Shown here: in pieces, positions 9,652 to 17,627 of the stretch | How the letters are laid out: each line of letters opens with the position of its first letter | Position numbering within the stretch: position 1 is the stretch's first letter | NCBI GenBank assembly: GCA_947243795.1 | Contig: OX365941.1 | Coordinates: 620,001-684,000 of the forward strand | DNA from: Saccharomyces uvarum | Lineage: Eukaryota; Ascomycota; Saccharomycetes; Saccharomycetales; Saccharomycetaceae | Direction of reading: 5' to 3' | Length of the DNA stretch: 64,000 nt | Translations under genes and position numbers: made by a program | The notes under the pieces: model-generated | What the model was told of the DNA's origin: nothing | Databases searched by the model: none | Seen by the model: the letters and a program-made list of their open reading frames with translations, nothing else

Positions 9652-9675
9652 TGTAGCTGTAGTTGTAGCTGTAGC
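9652..9675 (+). repeat. Hexamer tandem repeat (TGTAGY)4
   Basis: Four units TGTAGC/TGTAGT/TGTAGC/TGTAGC in the gene-free interval 360 bp right of the centromere. Simple repeat; function unknown. Confidence 0.85.
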
Positions 9676-10081
9676 TTATGAAAAGAAAAAGGAGAAGTGG
9701 TTTATATAGGAAATGTCGTACTTAAACATGTTGAAAGAAACATTGGCGTTTGAGAAGACAAAGAAATCAAGAATTCTATTTTGCCGCCGATAGTGGTACC
9801 TTTCATCAGTGTTTCACGTACGATAATAATTTTTGAACAGGTCTGTCTTTTAACCTAGATTTTTTAACTTAAAACATCAATCACGCTGATAGGTATTAAA
9901 ACATGTTACATTTATTGTCCACTCCATTTTTGCATGTATTATATAGAAGGCGGGGGGAATATCGTAAAGATCGTGAAGTCATAGCCATTTCTTACGTAAA
10001 ATATATAAAATTATGATGAATTCGTATATAAAATACAATGGTCTAAAAGTCGCATACTCTAAATGAAAACAGAATCTTTCA

Positions 10082-11521
10082 TTAATTTTTACTTTCAATT
10101 TTTTTCACCAACTCCTTATATTTTTCTGTAGAGAATGATTTTGGTCTTTCGATTGGAGCGCCGACAGCCCTATCGATGATCAGTTGAGGCAATACACCAA
10201 TGGCTCTTGCAACACCAAACAATACGGTATAGAATGACGCTTCAGTTAAACCATAGTATTGCAATAGAACACCAGAATGGGAATCAACATTAGGCCATGG
10301 GTTCTTTGTCTTACCATGCTTAGTTAAAACGCCTGGGGCTACATCATAAATGGTGGACACCAACTTGAATAGTTCATAATCTGGGAAATGCTTCAAAGCA
10401 AATTCACGTTGGGCCATATAACGAGGGTCTGTTTTTCTTAAGACGGCATGACCATAACCTGGGACGACTCTTCCTGAATTCAAAGTTTCCCATAAGTACT
10501 TTTCGATTGTTTCTTTAGAATAATCGCCTTTAACTTCTTCTCTCAATTTGAATAACCATTCCAAGACTTCTTGGTTGGCACGACCATGCAATGGGCCAGC
10601 CAAACCATTCAGACCAGCGGCTAAAGATAGATATGGAGAAGACAATGCAGAACCCACTAAATGGGTAGTATGGGCAGAAACGTTACCACCTTCATGATCA
10701 GAATGAATAGTTAAATATAATCTCATCAAATCGACGAAATCCTTGTTTTCGTAACCCAATAGCTGGGCCAAATTTTTACCGTAATCAGCATTAGGATCAA
10801 TGGTGGTGATTTTACCATCTTTAAATACGTTACGGTAAATTTTGGAAGCGATAACAGGCAATTTACCCAGTAAATCCAGTGAGTCTTCAAAAGTGTAACT
10901 CCAATATTCCTTTTTAGATACACCTTGAGCATACGCTTTAGCAAATTTAGATTCGCTTTCCAAAGCAGTTACGGCAATGGAAAATTGGGCCATTGGATGT
11001 AGGTCTTTTGGAAGGCTATCCAAAAGTTGGACAACATGTTCTGGAATTTCTGATCTTGCCGCCAAATCTGCAGAAAGGGCCTTTACTTGAGCGTCAGTAG
11101 GTATTTCGCCTGTCAAAAGTAGCCAAAACAAAGCTTCCGGTAAAGGCTCAGTACTGCCTTCAGCCTTTGGCAATTCCCTTTGAATTTCTGGAATAGTGCG
11201 ACCTCTGAATCTAATGCCTTCCTCAGGATCCAGAACGGAACCTTCCCAAACGAGGCCTTTAATACCTCTCATACCACCGTAAGCTTGCTCCAAGAGAACT
11301 TCGCCAATGACAGTTTTACCATGCTCTTTCTTGAATTTCTTAATTTCTTCAGCCTTCGCTGGAATAATTTCAGCAAATCTCTCCTTCAACGTTTGTTCGG
11401 TGGCACTACTATAGTGGCGAGAGCTCAATAGTGCAAAAAGAGCCTTTTGTGCATTCTGACATTGTCTGACGGGGTTTCTTGATAAGAAATTTTTGCTGGT
11501 GGTTGATAATATCGCTGACAT
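10082..11521 (-). CDS. CIT1: Mitochondrial citrate synthase
   Basis: 479 residues, equal to S. cerevisiae Cit1. Residues about 1-40 form a presequence ([15 protein letters not shown], then Arg/Ser/Ala-rich to RHYSS). The rest is the citrate synthase fold with catalytic elements: [15 protein letters not shown] with the first His, [10 protein letters not shown] with the second His, and NVDSHSG with the Asp; substrate Arg residues lie in RAIGV. Reaction: oxaloacetate plus acetyl-CoA to citrate in the matrix, first step of the TCA cycle. The C-terminus KKIESKN lacks a peroxisomal SKL, so this is not the Cit2 isoform. The presequence differs from S. cerevisiae but the mature enzyme is nearly unchanged. 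The upstream region carries two STRE words and a CCAAT box. Confidence 0.98.
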   Translation of the reverse strand: MSAILSTTSKNFLSRNPVRQCQNAQKALFALLSSRHYSSATEQTLKERFAEIIPAKAEEIKKFKKEHGKTVIGEVLLEQAYGGMRGIKGLVWEGSVLDPEEGIRFRGRTIPEIQRELPKAEGSTEPLPEALFWLLLTGEIPTDAQVKALSADLAARSEIPEHVVQLLDSLPKDLHPMAQFSIAVTALESESKFAKAYAQGVSKKEYWSYTFEDSLDLLGKLPVIASKIYRNVFKDGKITTIDPNADYGKNLAQLLGYENKDFVDLMRLYLTIHSDHEGGNVSAHTTHLVGSALSSPYLSLAAGLNGLAGPLHGRANQEVLEWLFKLREEVKGDYSKETIEKYLWETLNSGRVVPGYGHAVLRKTDPRYMAQREFALKHFPDYELFKLVSTIYDVAPGVLTKHGKTKNPWPNVDSHSGVLLQYYGLTEASFYTVLFGVARAIGVLPQLIIDRAVGAPIERPKSFSTEKYKELVKKIESKN

Positions 11522-12341
11522 TTTTAAGAACGGTATGCTAGTTTTCTTTGTTATGTTCTATTTGTTTTTCAATAGTAAAAAATCTATTTATTTAAATGCA
11601 AAATAAAGATGTCAAAATAACTTTGTTTGTCTTTTGTAAACAGTAAATCTTTCCCCCTTAGTAGTAGTTGTTTTTGTCAGGGGAGCGTTACATGGAATCG
11701 GTTACTGCAAATTTCAAGTATTTATATAATTGACGGATACAAATTGACAATTACAAACAACAAGCGGTCGGATAAGTCGATAATGTCGGAAAAGGTTCAA
11801 AGGGATTGCAATCCTCCAATAACACAAGGGTAATTTTGGTCTAGCGGGGGTCATACTTTTTTACTTCCGGGCGGCTGCAGCGGGAAAAAAACGTGACGCC
11901 TTTTAGCACAAAAATGCAAGGTAAATAGGAAAACAAAGGCCACACAAGCGCAATCGCGAACGCAAAAACGCTCATATCTACCTACATTCAGCACAGCCGA
12001 ACAATGAAGTGCGAACCTCGGCATTTCTTAGGCTGATTCCGGGCGATGACTTTAAAATCTTGGCTTGTTGCTGCGGTTATGTAGTGGCGTTGTTTGGTTG
12101 CCGGTGTTGATTGGTTACGTGGCTTTTTCCCCAGGACCAACAAGCGCAGTCGCCCCTTGACACACGCGGTACCTGAAGAAGTAAATCGGCAAATCCCAAT
12201 CCGCAAGAGCATCGTCGAGTAACGGGCAATAAGGCAGGGTCTCTTATTCTTAAGCAGGGAGTATAAGGATGTAAATAATCTTTTGTTGCTAAAAACAAAA
12301 ATTGTACGTCAGCAGGGTGCTGACAACAAAAAATAATATAT
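11522..12341. promoter_or_regulatory. CIT1 upstream region
   Basis: 820 bp between CIT1 and the 3' end of the tRNA-Pro gene, both on the minus strand. STRE words (AGGGG/CCCCT) lie at 11654-11658 and 11679-11683, and a CCAAT box at 11816-11820, about 295 bp upstream of CIT1. Known: CIT1 is induced by Hap2/3/4/5, the retrograde pathway and stress. The minus-strand T6 at 12328-12333 is the Pol III terminator of the tRNA. Short frames inside resemble nothing known. Confidence 0.5.
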
Positions 12342-12413
12342 GGGGCGAGCCGGGACTCGAACCCGGGACCTCCCGCACCCTAAGCGAGAATCATACCTCT
12401 AGACCACACGCCC
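12342..12413 (-). tRNA. tP(AGG): tRNA-Pro, anticodon AGG
   Basis: 72 nt with no intron. The 7-bp acceptor GGGCGTG pairs with CGCGCCC-type 3' sequence (with a wobble position), the D-arm carries GTGGTCTAGAGGTATGATT, the anticodon stem-loop is CTCGC-TTAGGGT-GCGGG with anticodon AGG, and the T-arm has GGGTTCGAGTCCC. A and B boxes are intact. A T6 Pol III terminator starts 9 nt downstream. The first anticodon base is expected to be edited to inosine, reading CCU and CCC. It points toward CIT1, and its 5' side faces the delta LTR remnants. Confidence 0.96.
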
Positions 12414-12556
12414 TCTAGATTTTATTCAGTTAATATTTTTTCAGCTCCTTGTCAGCTATATACAAATTCATTTTCAACCACTCTGGTTGGTAGAGGTTTG
12501 TTGATATGTGAACTGATGATAATTAGTAGTGAGATAAGTGTGGATTTTGATGTAAT

Positions 12557-12862
12557 TGTTGGGATTCCATTTTTTAATAAGGCAATAATATTAGGTATGT
12601 AGATATACTAGAAGTTCTCCTCGGGGATTTAGGAATCCATAAAAGGGAATCTGCAATTCTACACAATTCTATAGATATTATTATCATCGTTTTATATGTT
12701 ATCATTCATTGATCCTACTACATTATCAATCCTTGCGTTTCAGCTTCCACTAATTTCGATGACTATTTCTCATCATTTGCGTCATCTTCTAACACCGTAT
12801 ATGATAATAATCTAGTAACGTAAATACTAGTTAGTAGATGATAGTTGATTTATATTACAACA
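12557..12862 (-). mobile_element. Solo delta LTR (Ty1/Ty2 family), fossil
   Basis: On the minus strand the element runs from TGTTG-type to CAACA-type ends and matches the delta LTR along its length, including the stretch CGGTGTTAGAAGATGACG and the U5-side segment ending GGAATCCCAACA. No internal Ty sequence lies next to it, so it is a solo LTR left by LTR-LTR recombination. I see no clear 5-bp target duplication at the two ends, consistent with its abutting an older copy and with some age. It sits 144 bp upstream of tRNA-Pro, where Ty1 integrase favours Pol III promoters. Confidence 0.88.
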
Positions 12863-12961
12863 AATTTCGATGACAGTTTGAATCTTAATTTACTGGTCTT
12901 GTAATTTATGTCATCTTTTAACACCGTATATAATAGTAATAGATGTATTCTTGCTCCAACA
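12863..12961 (-). mobile_element. Degenerate delta LTR fragment, fossil
   Basis: Only about 99 bp from the U3 end of a delta-like LTR are recognisable in the same orientation, with a TGTTGG terminus at 12961 and the delta core CGGTGTTAAAAGATGAC. It abuts the solo LTR directly, suggesting that the younger copy inserted in or beside an older one. It is clearly more diverged than its neighbour and so older. It lies about 155 bp upstream of tRNA-Asn. Confidence 0.65.
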
Positions 12962-13115
12962 TATGGCGACTTTAAAACGCGGAAACCTGTCCCGCATATT
13001 GCGACGGAAATATCCATGTCGCCATTGTGAACACAACTCTCAAAATATGGGTGTGTAGTAACAAAGAATAGCTAACAAATCCTTAATTTTTCTGAAACTC
13101 AGCAGAATTTAAAGT

Positions 13116-13189
13116 GACTCCATGGCCAAGTTGGTTAAGGCGTGCGACTGTTAATCGCAAGATCGTGAGTTCAACCCTCACTGGGGTCG
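13116..13189 (+). tRNA. tN(GUU): tRNA-Asn, anticodon GTT
   Basis: 74 nt with no intron. Acceptor GACTCCA pairs with TGGGGTC (one wobble) plus discriminator G. The D-arm contains TGGCCAAGTTGGTTAAGGC (A box), the anticodon arm is CGACTGTTAATCG with GTT, and the T-arm contains GAGTTCAACCCTC (B box). A TTTTTT terminator follows at about 13195-13200. It reads Asn codons AAC/AAU. It is divergent from the tRNA-Pro gene with the LTR remnants between. Confidence 0.97.
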
Positions 13190-13506
13190 TTAAATTTTTT
13201 GTTTTTTTATCTCTGGAGGAGATACGTTACTATAATAGCTTGATCCAAATCACGGGTAAGCAGAAATTAAGATACTTAATGCGTTATGGGTGTCTTTTAC
13301 CTTCTTGCTAATTATCAAGCAGTCGAAATTCAATGCTATACATAAAAGCTAAAATAAATATTGCTTAAAGATGCATGAAAATAGTGTTCTATTAAAGTTT
13401 CTATATATGAAATAACAGTCTGTCTGTTTTGCATTTTTCGAAGTTAAATAATGGATCATAGGAATATATAATGGAAATGGATTCTTTTCGTATTGTAGTT
13501 GCGCTC
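13190..13506. other. tRNA-Asn / ATO2 spacer
   Basis: 317 bp holding the Pol III terminator, a Reb1-type word CGGGTAA at 13253-13259 (often used as a transcriptional roadblock), and the ATO2 3' end. No gene is seen. Confidence 0.5.
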
Positions 13507-14355
13507 TTAGAAAAAGACTTTGTCGTTGCTAGGTAGCGGGAAAGGATGGACCATGATGTATGAATTTTGCCTATTGGCGACACCTGCGTAAGCATTGTAC
13601 CAGGCGATGAAGGCGACTACGACGCCCACGACTCCACCAGCCCTAGTGACACCAACTTCGCCTGTGAAGTTCCCAATAGACAAAAGTAAGAACGTGACCG
13701 CTAAGAGAAAGAACAGGGCAAAAAACATTATGGTTGACTTCATAGTGCAGACGCAGAGACCAAAAGTGAATAGTGCCCATCCCAAGAGGTAAAACCCTAG
13801 GGCATTCCCGAGGTCAGACTCCTTATCCTTGTAGGCGTCCAGGATACCGAACCAAGGAATGTAAATAGCAGCAAAACTTAACCAAAACCCGCCAAAAGAG
13901 CATAGGGCAGTTCCACCAAAAGTATTCTCCAGAGCGATCTCCCAAATGCCCGCAATCAGTTGCACCAGGCCACCGTAAAACATGGCACACCCTACAACGA
14001 CGTTGGGGGTGGTGACGCCCTGCGCTCTTGCGTTGCACAGAGAAAGTACGAATGTGGTCAAGGCGAAACCAGAAAGACCCAGGGGAGCAGGATTAGCGAA
14101 CTTATGGGCGGGCGCGGGCGCTAAACCGGGGTTCAAAGTACCACCAAATGCTACTGCCAAATCGTCTCTTAGGAATTTTTGACGACCTATATAAATATAC
14201 TCGTTATTTTTGCCCGCGGTATATATTTTGCACAGGGACTCCTGCGAATGGCGGCTGTGCTCGTTGTTTTCACAGATGGACTCATTATCTGTGGAGTCGA
14301 GCGCCTGTGGTTTCCCGAAGCCGGTGCTGCCCCTGCTTTGCTCTTTGTCAGACAT
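13507..14355 (-). CDS. ATO2: Acetate/ammonium transporter of the Gpr1/Fun34/YaaH family
   Basis: 282 residues with a soluble N-terminus (about 1-75) and six predicted membrane helices. The family signature is present as FANPAPLGLSGFALTTFVLS (NPAPLGL) at the start of helix one; later helices include VVGCAMFYGGLVQLIAGIWE, FGGFWLSFAAIYIPWFG and TIMFFALFFLLAVTFLLL. Known: Ato2 (Fun34), with Ato1/Ady2 and Ato3, is a plasma-membrane channel implicated in ammonium export during alkaline colony signalling, and the family conducts acetate. It ends in NDKVFF as in S. cerevisiae. A STRE-type AGGGG at 14465-14469 lies upstream. The paralogue ADY2/ATO1 is similar, but synteny next to RPC34 supports ATO2. 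Confidence 0.95.
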   Translation of the reverse strand: MSDKEQSRGSTGFGKPQALDSTDNESICENNEHSRHSQESLCKIYTAGKNNEYIYIGRQKFLRDDLAVAFGGTLNPGLAPAPAHKFANPAPLGLSGFALTTFVLSLCNARAQGVTTPNVVVGCAMFYGGLVQLIAGIWEIALENTFGGTALCSFGGFWLSFAAIYIPWFGILDAYKDKESDLGNALGFYLLGWALFTFGLCVCTMKSTIMFFALFFLLAVTFLLLSIGNFTGEVGVTRAGGVVGVVVAFIAWYNAYAGVANRQNSYIMVHPFPLPSNDKVFF

Positions 14356-14838
14356 TGATTCGTATACAATTTTGGTAGATGATGAATCTTTACTACGTTC
14401 TATATATTCTACACAAACTGAAAGAAAGTCGGGAGCTGTGCCCTTACCTTATATACCTTATTCAAGGGGTGATCCCGGCGATCCTCGAAGTACACAACTG
14501 CTCGAGCATTAAGTCCGTTGCATTCCCTTGAGCGTCTACAAAAATGAGGAGAACCGTTGATGATCCATTGTGGAACTCTAATTATTGCGGGGATGATACG
14601 GCTTGTTGTTATTATCGTCATGCCGTCGGCTGGTAAGGGATCTGCGGGCCGCCGTATCGGAAGGGCCGCATCCGCCGTTTTGACCGTGATTGGTCAGCAG
14701 GCCCCCACTACAGCCGTGGAGGGTGGAAGAAGAGCAGCTTCTCTGCGTTTCGTTTCTATCTACTTACAACACGAATGATACACTATACTACGTACTGGGT
14801 TAAGCTAGAAGCGATCTGGCGGATGGTACGGACAGCGC
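14356..14838. promoter_or_regulatory. RPC34 3' end and ATO2 promoter
   Basis: 483 bp. The segment 14620-14720 is unusually GC-rich for an intergenic yeast region and includes an ATTGG (inverted CCAAT) near 14691. A TATATATTC stretch (about 14401-14409) lies some 50 bp upstream of ATO2. A 73-codon plus-strand frame exists but shows no protein-like features. Confidence 0.45.
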
Positions 14839-15792
14839 TTAGATTGTCCATTCATCGAAGTACACTACTTCTTTGTCGTGCTGGGAAGCCGGGAACATCT
14901 TGAAGTAGTTGAAAATGGAAAACTCTTCTTCATCCTCCTCGGCTTTATTCCCCGTATTCGGCTCGCTTTCACCTTGGTTCATTTGTAGAATACTCTCTAG
15001 CGTCACCTTGTAACAGTCATGCATCACTTTTTCCAGCTTGTCATCGTACACCAGGACCTCGCACAGCGATCTTATATTTGACGGGGTCAACTCTACGTTG
15101 GCCACTTGGGCTGCTGTAATAAACTCCAGGATCTCCTGGGTGGTGGAATAGTTCTTTACGTTTGGTGCGTAAAAGACGTTTCTGTTGGGCCCATTTTCGA
15201 AGTTCTTGAAACCGTTGGGGAAGGTGTTCTCTGATATGAACCTCCAAACGATTGTCAATAAACTGTTGATGAATTCTATGTCCAGTTCACCGTCTGTGAA
15301 CCATGGCCCCCCCGTGATGTCCACCGACGGTTGCAAACTGTACAACATATAGATCTTTCTTGTGGGGAATTTGACACTCTTAACACTCTTTACATACCTT
15401 TGAGATTCTAAACTCTTTAAACATTTGAGAACCACGTGCTGGTGCAGATTGGTTCTTGCTTTAATCGTCTTGGACCATATGCCCTCTCTGCCACTGGCCT
15501 CAATATAAGAATATACCAATGCCTCTTCTGCCGACATGGTGGCTTTCTTTTGTGCCTCAGCTTCCAGAACACCTTGGAATTTTAATTCATCGTTTTGTTT
15601 CACTAATTTGATCAAGTTCTTGTCCAGCAGTTCCTGTACAATAGACATCAGGTCTGTTAATGACCCGATTCCCATCTGCTTTTGAAGCTCTTGTTGTGTA
15701 TATAGTGCGCCCACACCTTGCGAAATCATCTGGCTATGTAACGTCTTGGCATTGTCCGACAGCTGTAGTCCATTTTCTATCACTCCACTCAT
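14839..15792 (-). CDS. RPC34: RNA polymerase III subunit C34 (Rpc34/TFIIEalpha-like)
   Basis: 317 residues, the same length as in S. cerevisiae. Two N-terminal winged-helix domains span about 1-160: GVGALYTQQELQKQMGIGSL and EASGREGIWSKTIKARTNLHQHVVL with KCLKSLESQRYVKSVKSVK. The C-terminal part (about 170-317) is the RPC6 region with an acidic loop (EEDEEEFSIFNYFKMFP). Known: Rpc34 forms the C82-C34-C31 heterotrimer, contacts the TFIIIB subunit Brf1 and opens promoter DNA. The two tRNA genes nearby are among its targets. The start ATG at 15792 is the first in frame and begins MSGVIENGLQLS. Confidence 0.97.
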   Translation of the reverse strand: MSGVIENGLQLSDNAKTLHSQMISQGVGALYTQQELQKQMGIGSLTDLMSIVQELLDKNLIKLVKQNDELKFQGVLEAEAQKKATMSAEEALVYSYIEASGREGIWSKTIKARTNLHQHVVLKCLKSLESQRYVKSVKSVKFPTRKIYMLYSLQPSVDITGGPWFTDGELDIEFINSLLTIVWRFISENTFPNGFKNFENGPNRNVFYAPNVKNYSTTQEILEFITAAQVANVELTPSNIRSLCEVLVYDDKLEKVMHDCYKVTLESILQMNQGESEPNTGNKAEEDEEEFSIFNYFKMFPASQHDKEVVYFDEWTI

Positions 15793-16608
15793 ATTGGTTG
15801 TTGGGCTTGTCGCGTTTTCACTTGGTTAAGACCCTTTTTAATGATCTCATCTCAAGATTATTCTACAAATTAGCTTGAAAAATTTTGATACAGTGAAATA
15901 TTTGAAAGGAAAAAAAAAGCCCGTGCGCGATATTACTTGGAAGCAAAAACAAGACCAGAATTAATATGTCACATAGTTCTATCTTAAAGACACTAACAGA
16001 ATAAAACCTTGTGTGTCAGTCTGTTAATGTGTAAATACGTATGGGTGGCTGCAGGTGCGAGAGTGCAACAATGCGGACAAATCGCACTGTTCATCCTATG
16101 GGATCTCTGGCTTCTGTCCTAACTATTTGCATACAAGCAAGATCTTGCTTAAGTCTTGTACAGATTTAGTTTGTAGGAGCTTGGTTGTTTGAATTTTATT
16201 TACATTTTTGGTGGACTCGATTCTGTGAACTAGTAGAATCTTACTTGCATTTAGTACAGCAGCCATATATATTGATTTTATTTCATGACACAAGACGAAA
16301 AACCTTTTAATCACAACTAAAACTAAACAATAAAAGGGAACAAGAATGTCGAAGAGCAATAAAATAAAAAAAGAGGATTCATGGACTTTGCCGTCTATTT
16401 CAAAGGCCATGCTTCTGCACTGAAATCCAATATTATTTACAATCCTCCCAGTCGCCTGAGAGGAAACTTTTATTAGCTGGATGGAGCAATAGTCGAAGCC
16501 ATTGTTAAACGTGAAAAGCAAATTCAGAAAATGAAAAAAAAAATCGAAAACATTGAGAGAATTTAAAAAGACGTTGACAGGTAAGCAAAGCAAACAGGAT
16601 ATCCCTAG
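15793..16608. promoter_or_regulatory. Divergent RPC34/SWM2 region with candidate replication origin
   Basis: 816 bp, unusually long for a divergent promoter in this window. It contains a perfect ARS consensus match at 16198-16208, described separately. A long T-rich minus-strand frame across 16123-16593 has a low-complexity Phe/Leu composition and is not protein-like. Nothing else is recognised. Confidence 0.45.
16198..16208 (+). other. Candidate replication origin (ARS consensus)
   Basis: ATTTACATTTT matches WTTTAYRTTTW at 11 of 11 positions and is preceded by four W bases as the extended ORC site requires, although the following GTT is not matched. It lies in one of the longest gene-free stretches of the right arm. 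Such words occur by chance in AT-rich yeast DNA, so this is only a candidate. Confidence 0.35.
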
Positions 16609-17049
16609 ATGAATGACTTTTATAGCGATTCCACTTTAGAAAGTTTACTAGACGGATTAACAGACTTGAATAGAATTCCGAAGGAATACTCTCCACTATT
16701 AGAGCCATACTTTCAAAATATAGCAAACGATGAGAATTTGAAATCCAAAGCCCTTAAAATTTGTCGTTCTAATTTCCATAAATGGAGAGCAGAAGATGAA
16801 AAAGGTGTCGATCCTGAAATCACAAGAAGATGTCTTAACCTGTGGTATGTCATCAAAGGTAAAGAGTATAAAAAATTAAAGAATCCCCCACCAGTTGATA
16901 ACATTATCAAGGATGAGATTGATGTGTCAAATATTGAGGATCTGAATGTGATGAGACTAGAGTTCGATGAATATGGTAAACCTATACCTAATCCACTAGG
17001 TAATCTGACCCTAGAAGAGGTCGAGGTTAATGATTTTATAAAAGAATAA
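16609..17049 (+). CDS. SWM2: Tgs1-associated protein Swm2
   Basis: 146 residues, the same length as S. cerevisiae Swm2. It is small and acidic-to-neutral with no membrane segment and no widely shared domain; it begins [19 protein letters not shown]. Known: Swm2 binds the trimethylguanosine synthase Tgs1 and is needed for m2,2,7G cap formation on spliceosomal snRNAs and snoRNAs; it was also named for spore-wall maturation. The identification rests on sequence recollection plus position between RPC34 and VPS27. The ATG at 16609 is the first in frame. Confidence 0.92.
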   Translation: MNDFYSDSTLESLLDGLTDLNRIPKEYSPLLEPYFQNIANDENLKSKALKICRSNFHKWRAEDEKGVDPEITRRCLNLWYVIKGKEYKKLKNPPPVDNIIKDEIDVSNIEDLNVMRLEFDEYGKPIPNPLGNLTLEEVEVNDFIKE

Positions 17050-17627
17050 GCTCATGGTTGCTCTACATTTTTAAGTCATTCATTGGGCTCGTGTTTAGCC
17101 TATCCCTACTGTCCGAGACTTAAAACTAAAACAAGAGATAAAACCCATCATCCTTTGTACTCTGATATCTAGCTTAAATGAAACAGTCGACAACGCACTT
17201 TACTGCTGGTTCCACCGATCTTTACGCGGCAAAATATCACTCAGGTATAAGCAAACTGTGCCAAGCAAAAGGTGTAGCCTTTTTTTACAAGGCGTTTCCT
17301 TTTCCAGCTCATGCGTCGATCAATCCAGGTGAACCATGATTTGCCAAGTGCGACAGTTCGTAAGGTCACGTTTTATAAAATTTACAGATAGTTATAAGTG
17401 CTCTTTGGGCGCTCTCTTATGTAATTAACGACCCTCTGCCCTGTACAGCCTTCGCTACTACCATTTCTTGCGGATTAGTGAAAACATCTTGCTCGGCCTC
17501 CTTTTCCAAAAATTTCAGTGATATCTAAATTATATATAGAACACAGGAAATGGAAATAAAAGGTGTGAACTATTAGAATACCCCCAACCCAAATTGATGG
17601 ATAGTCAGTAGAATATCTAAAAACAAA
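17050..17627. promoter_or_regulatory. SWM2 / VPS27 intergenic region
   Basis: 578 bp between two plus-strand genes. Apart from a T-run near 17281 and AT-rich sequence next to VPS27 I recognise no motif, RNA gene or repeat. Confidence 0.4.

Larger units (their letters stand above)
8907..10081. other. Gene-free centromeric interval between DOM34 and CIT1
   Basis: 1,175 bp without a credible gene. It carries an octamer tandem repeat, CEN14 and a hexamer repeat, listed separately. The stretch 9292-9651 and the remainder after 9675 are AT-rich with no recognisable element. Both flanking genes end toward it. Confidence 0.8.

Noticed and set aside
14557-14778. 73-codon plus-strand frame between ATO2 and RPC34
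   Set aside because: GC-rich low-complexity Ala/Gly/Arg content inside a promoter/3' region, no motif or neighbour logic.
16123-16593. 156-codon minus-strand frame upstream of SWM2
   Set aside because: Phe/Leu/Val-rich translation of A-rich DNA in a divergent promoter; hydrophobic low complexity rather than a membrane-protein pattern.
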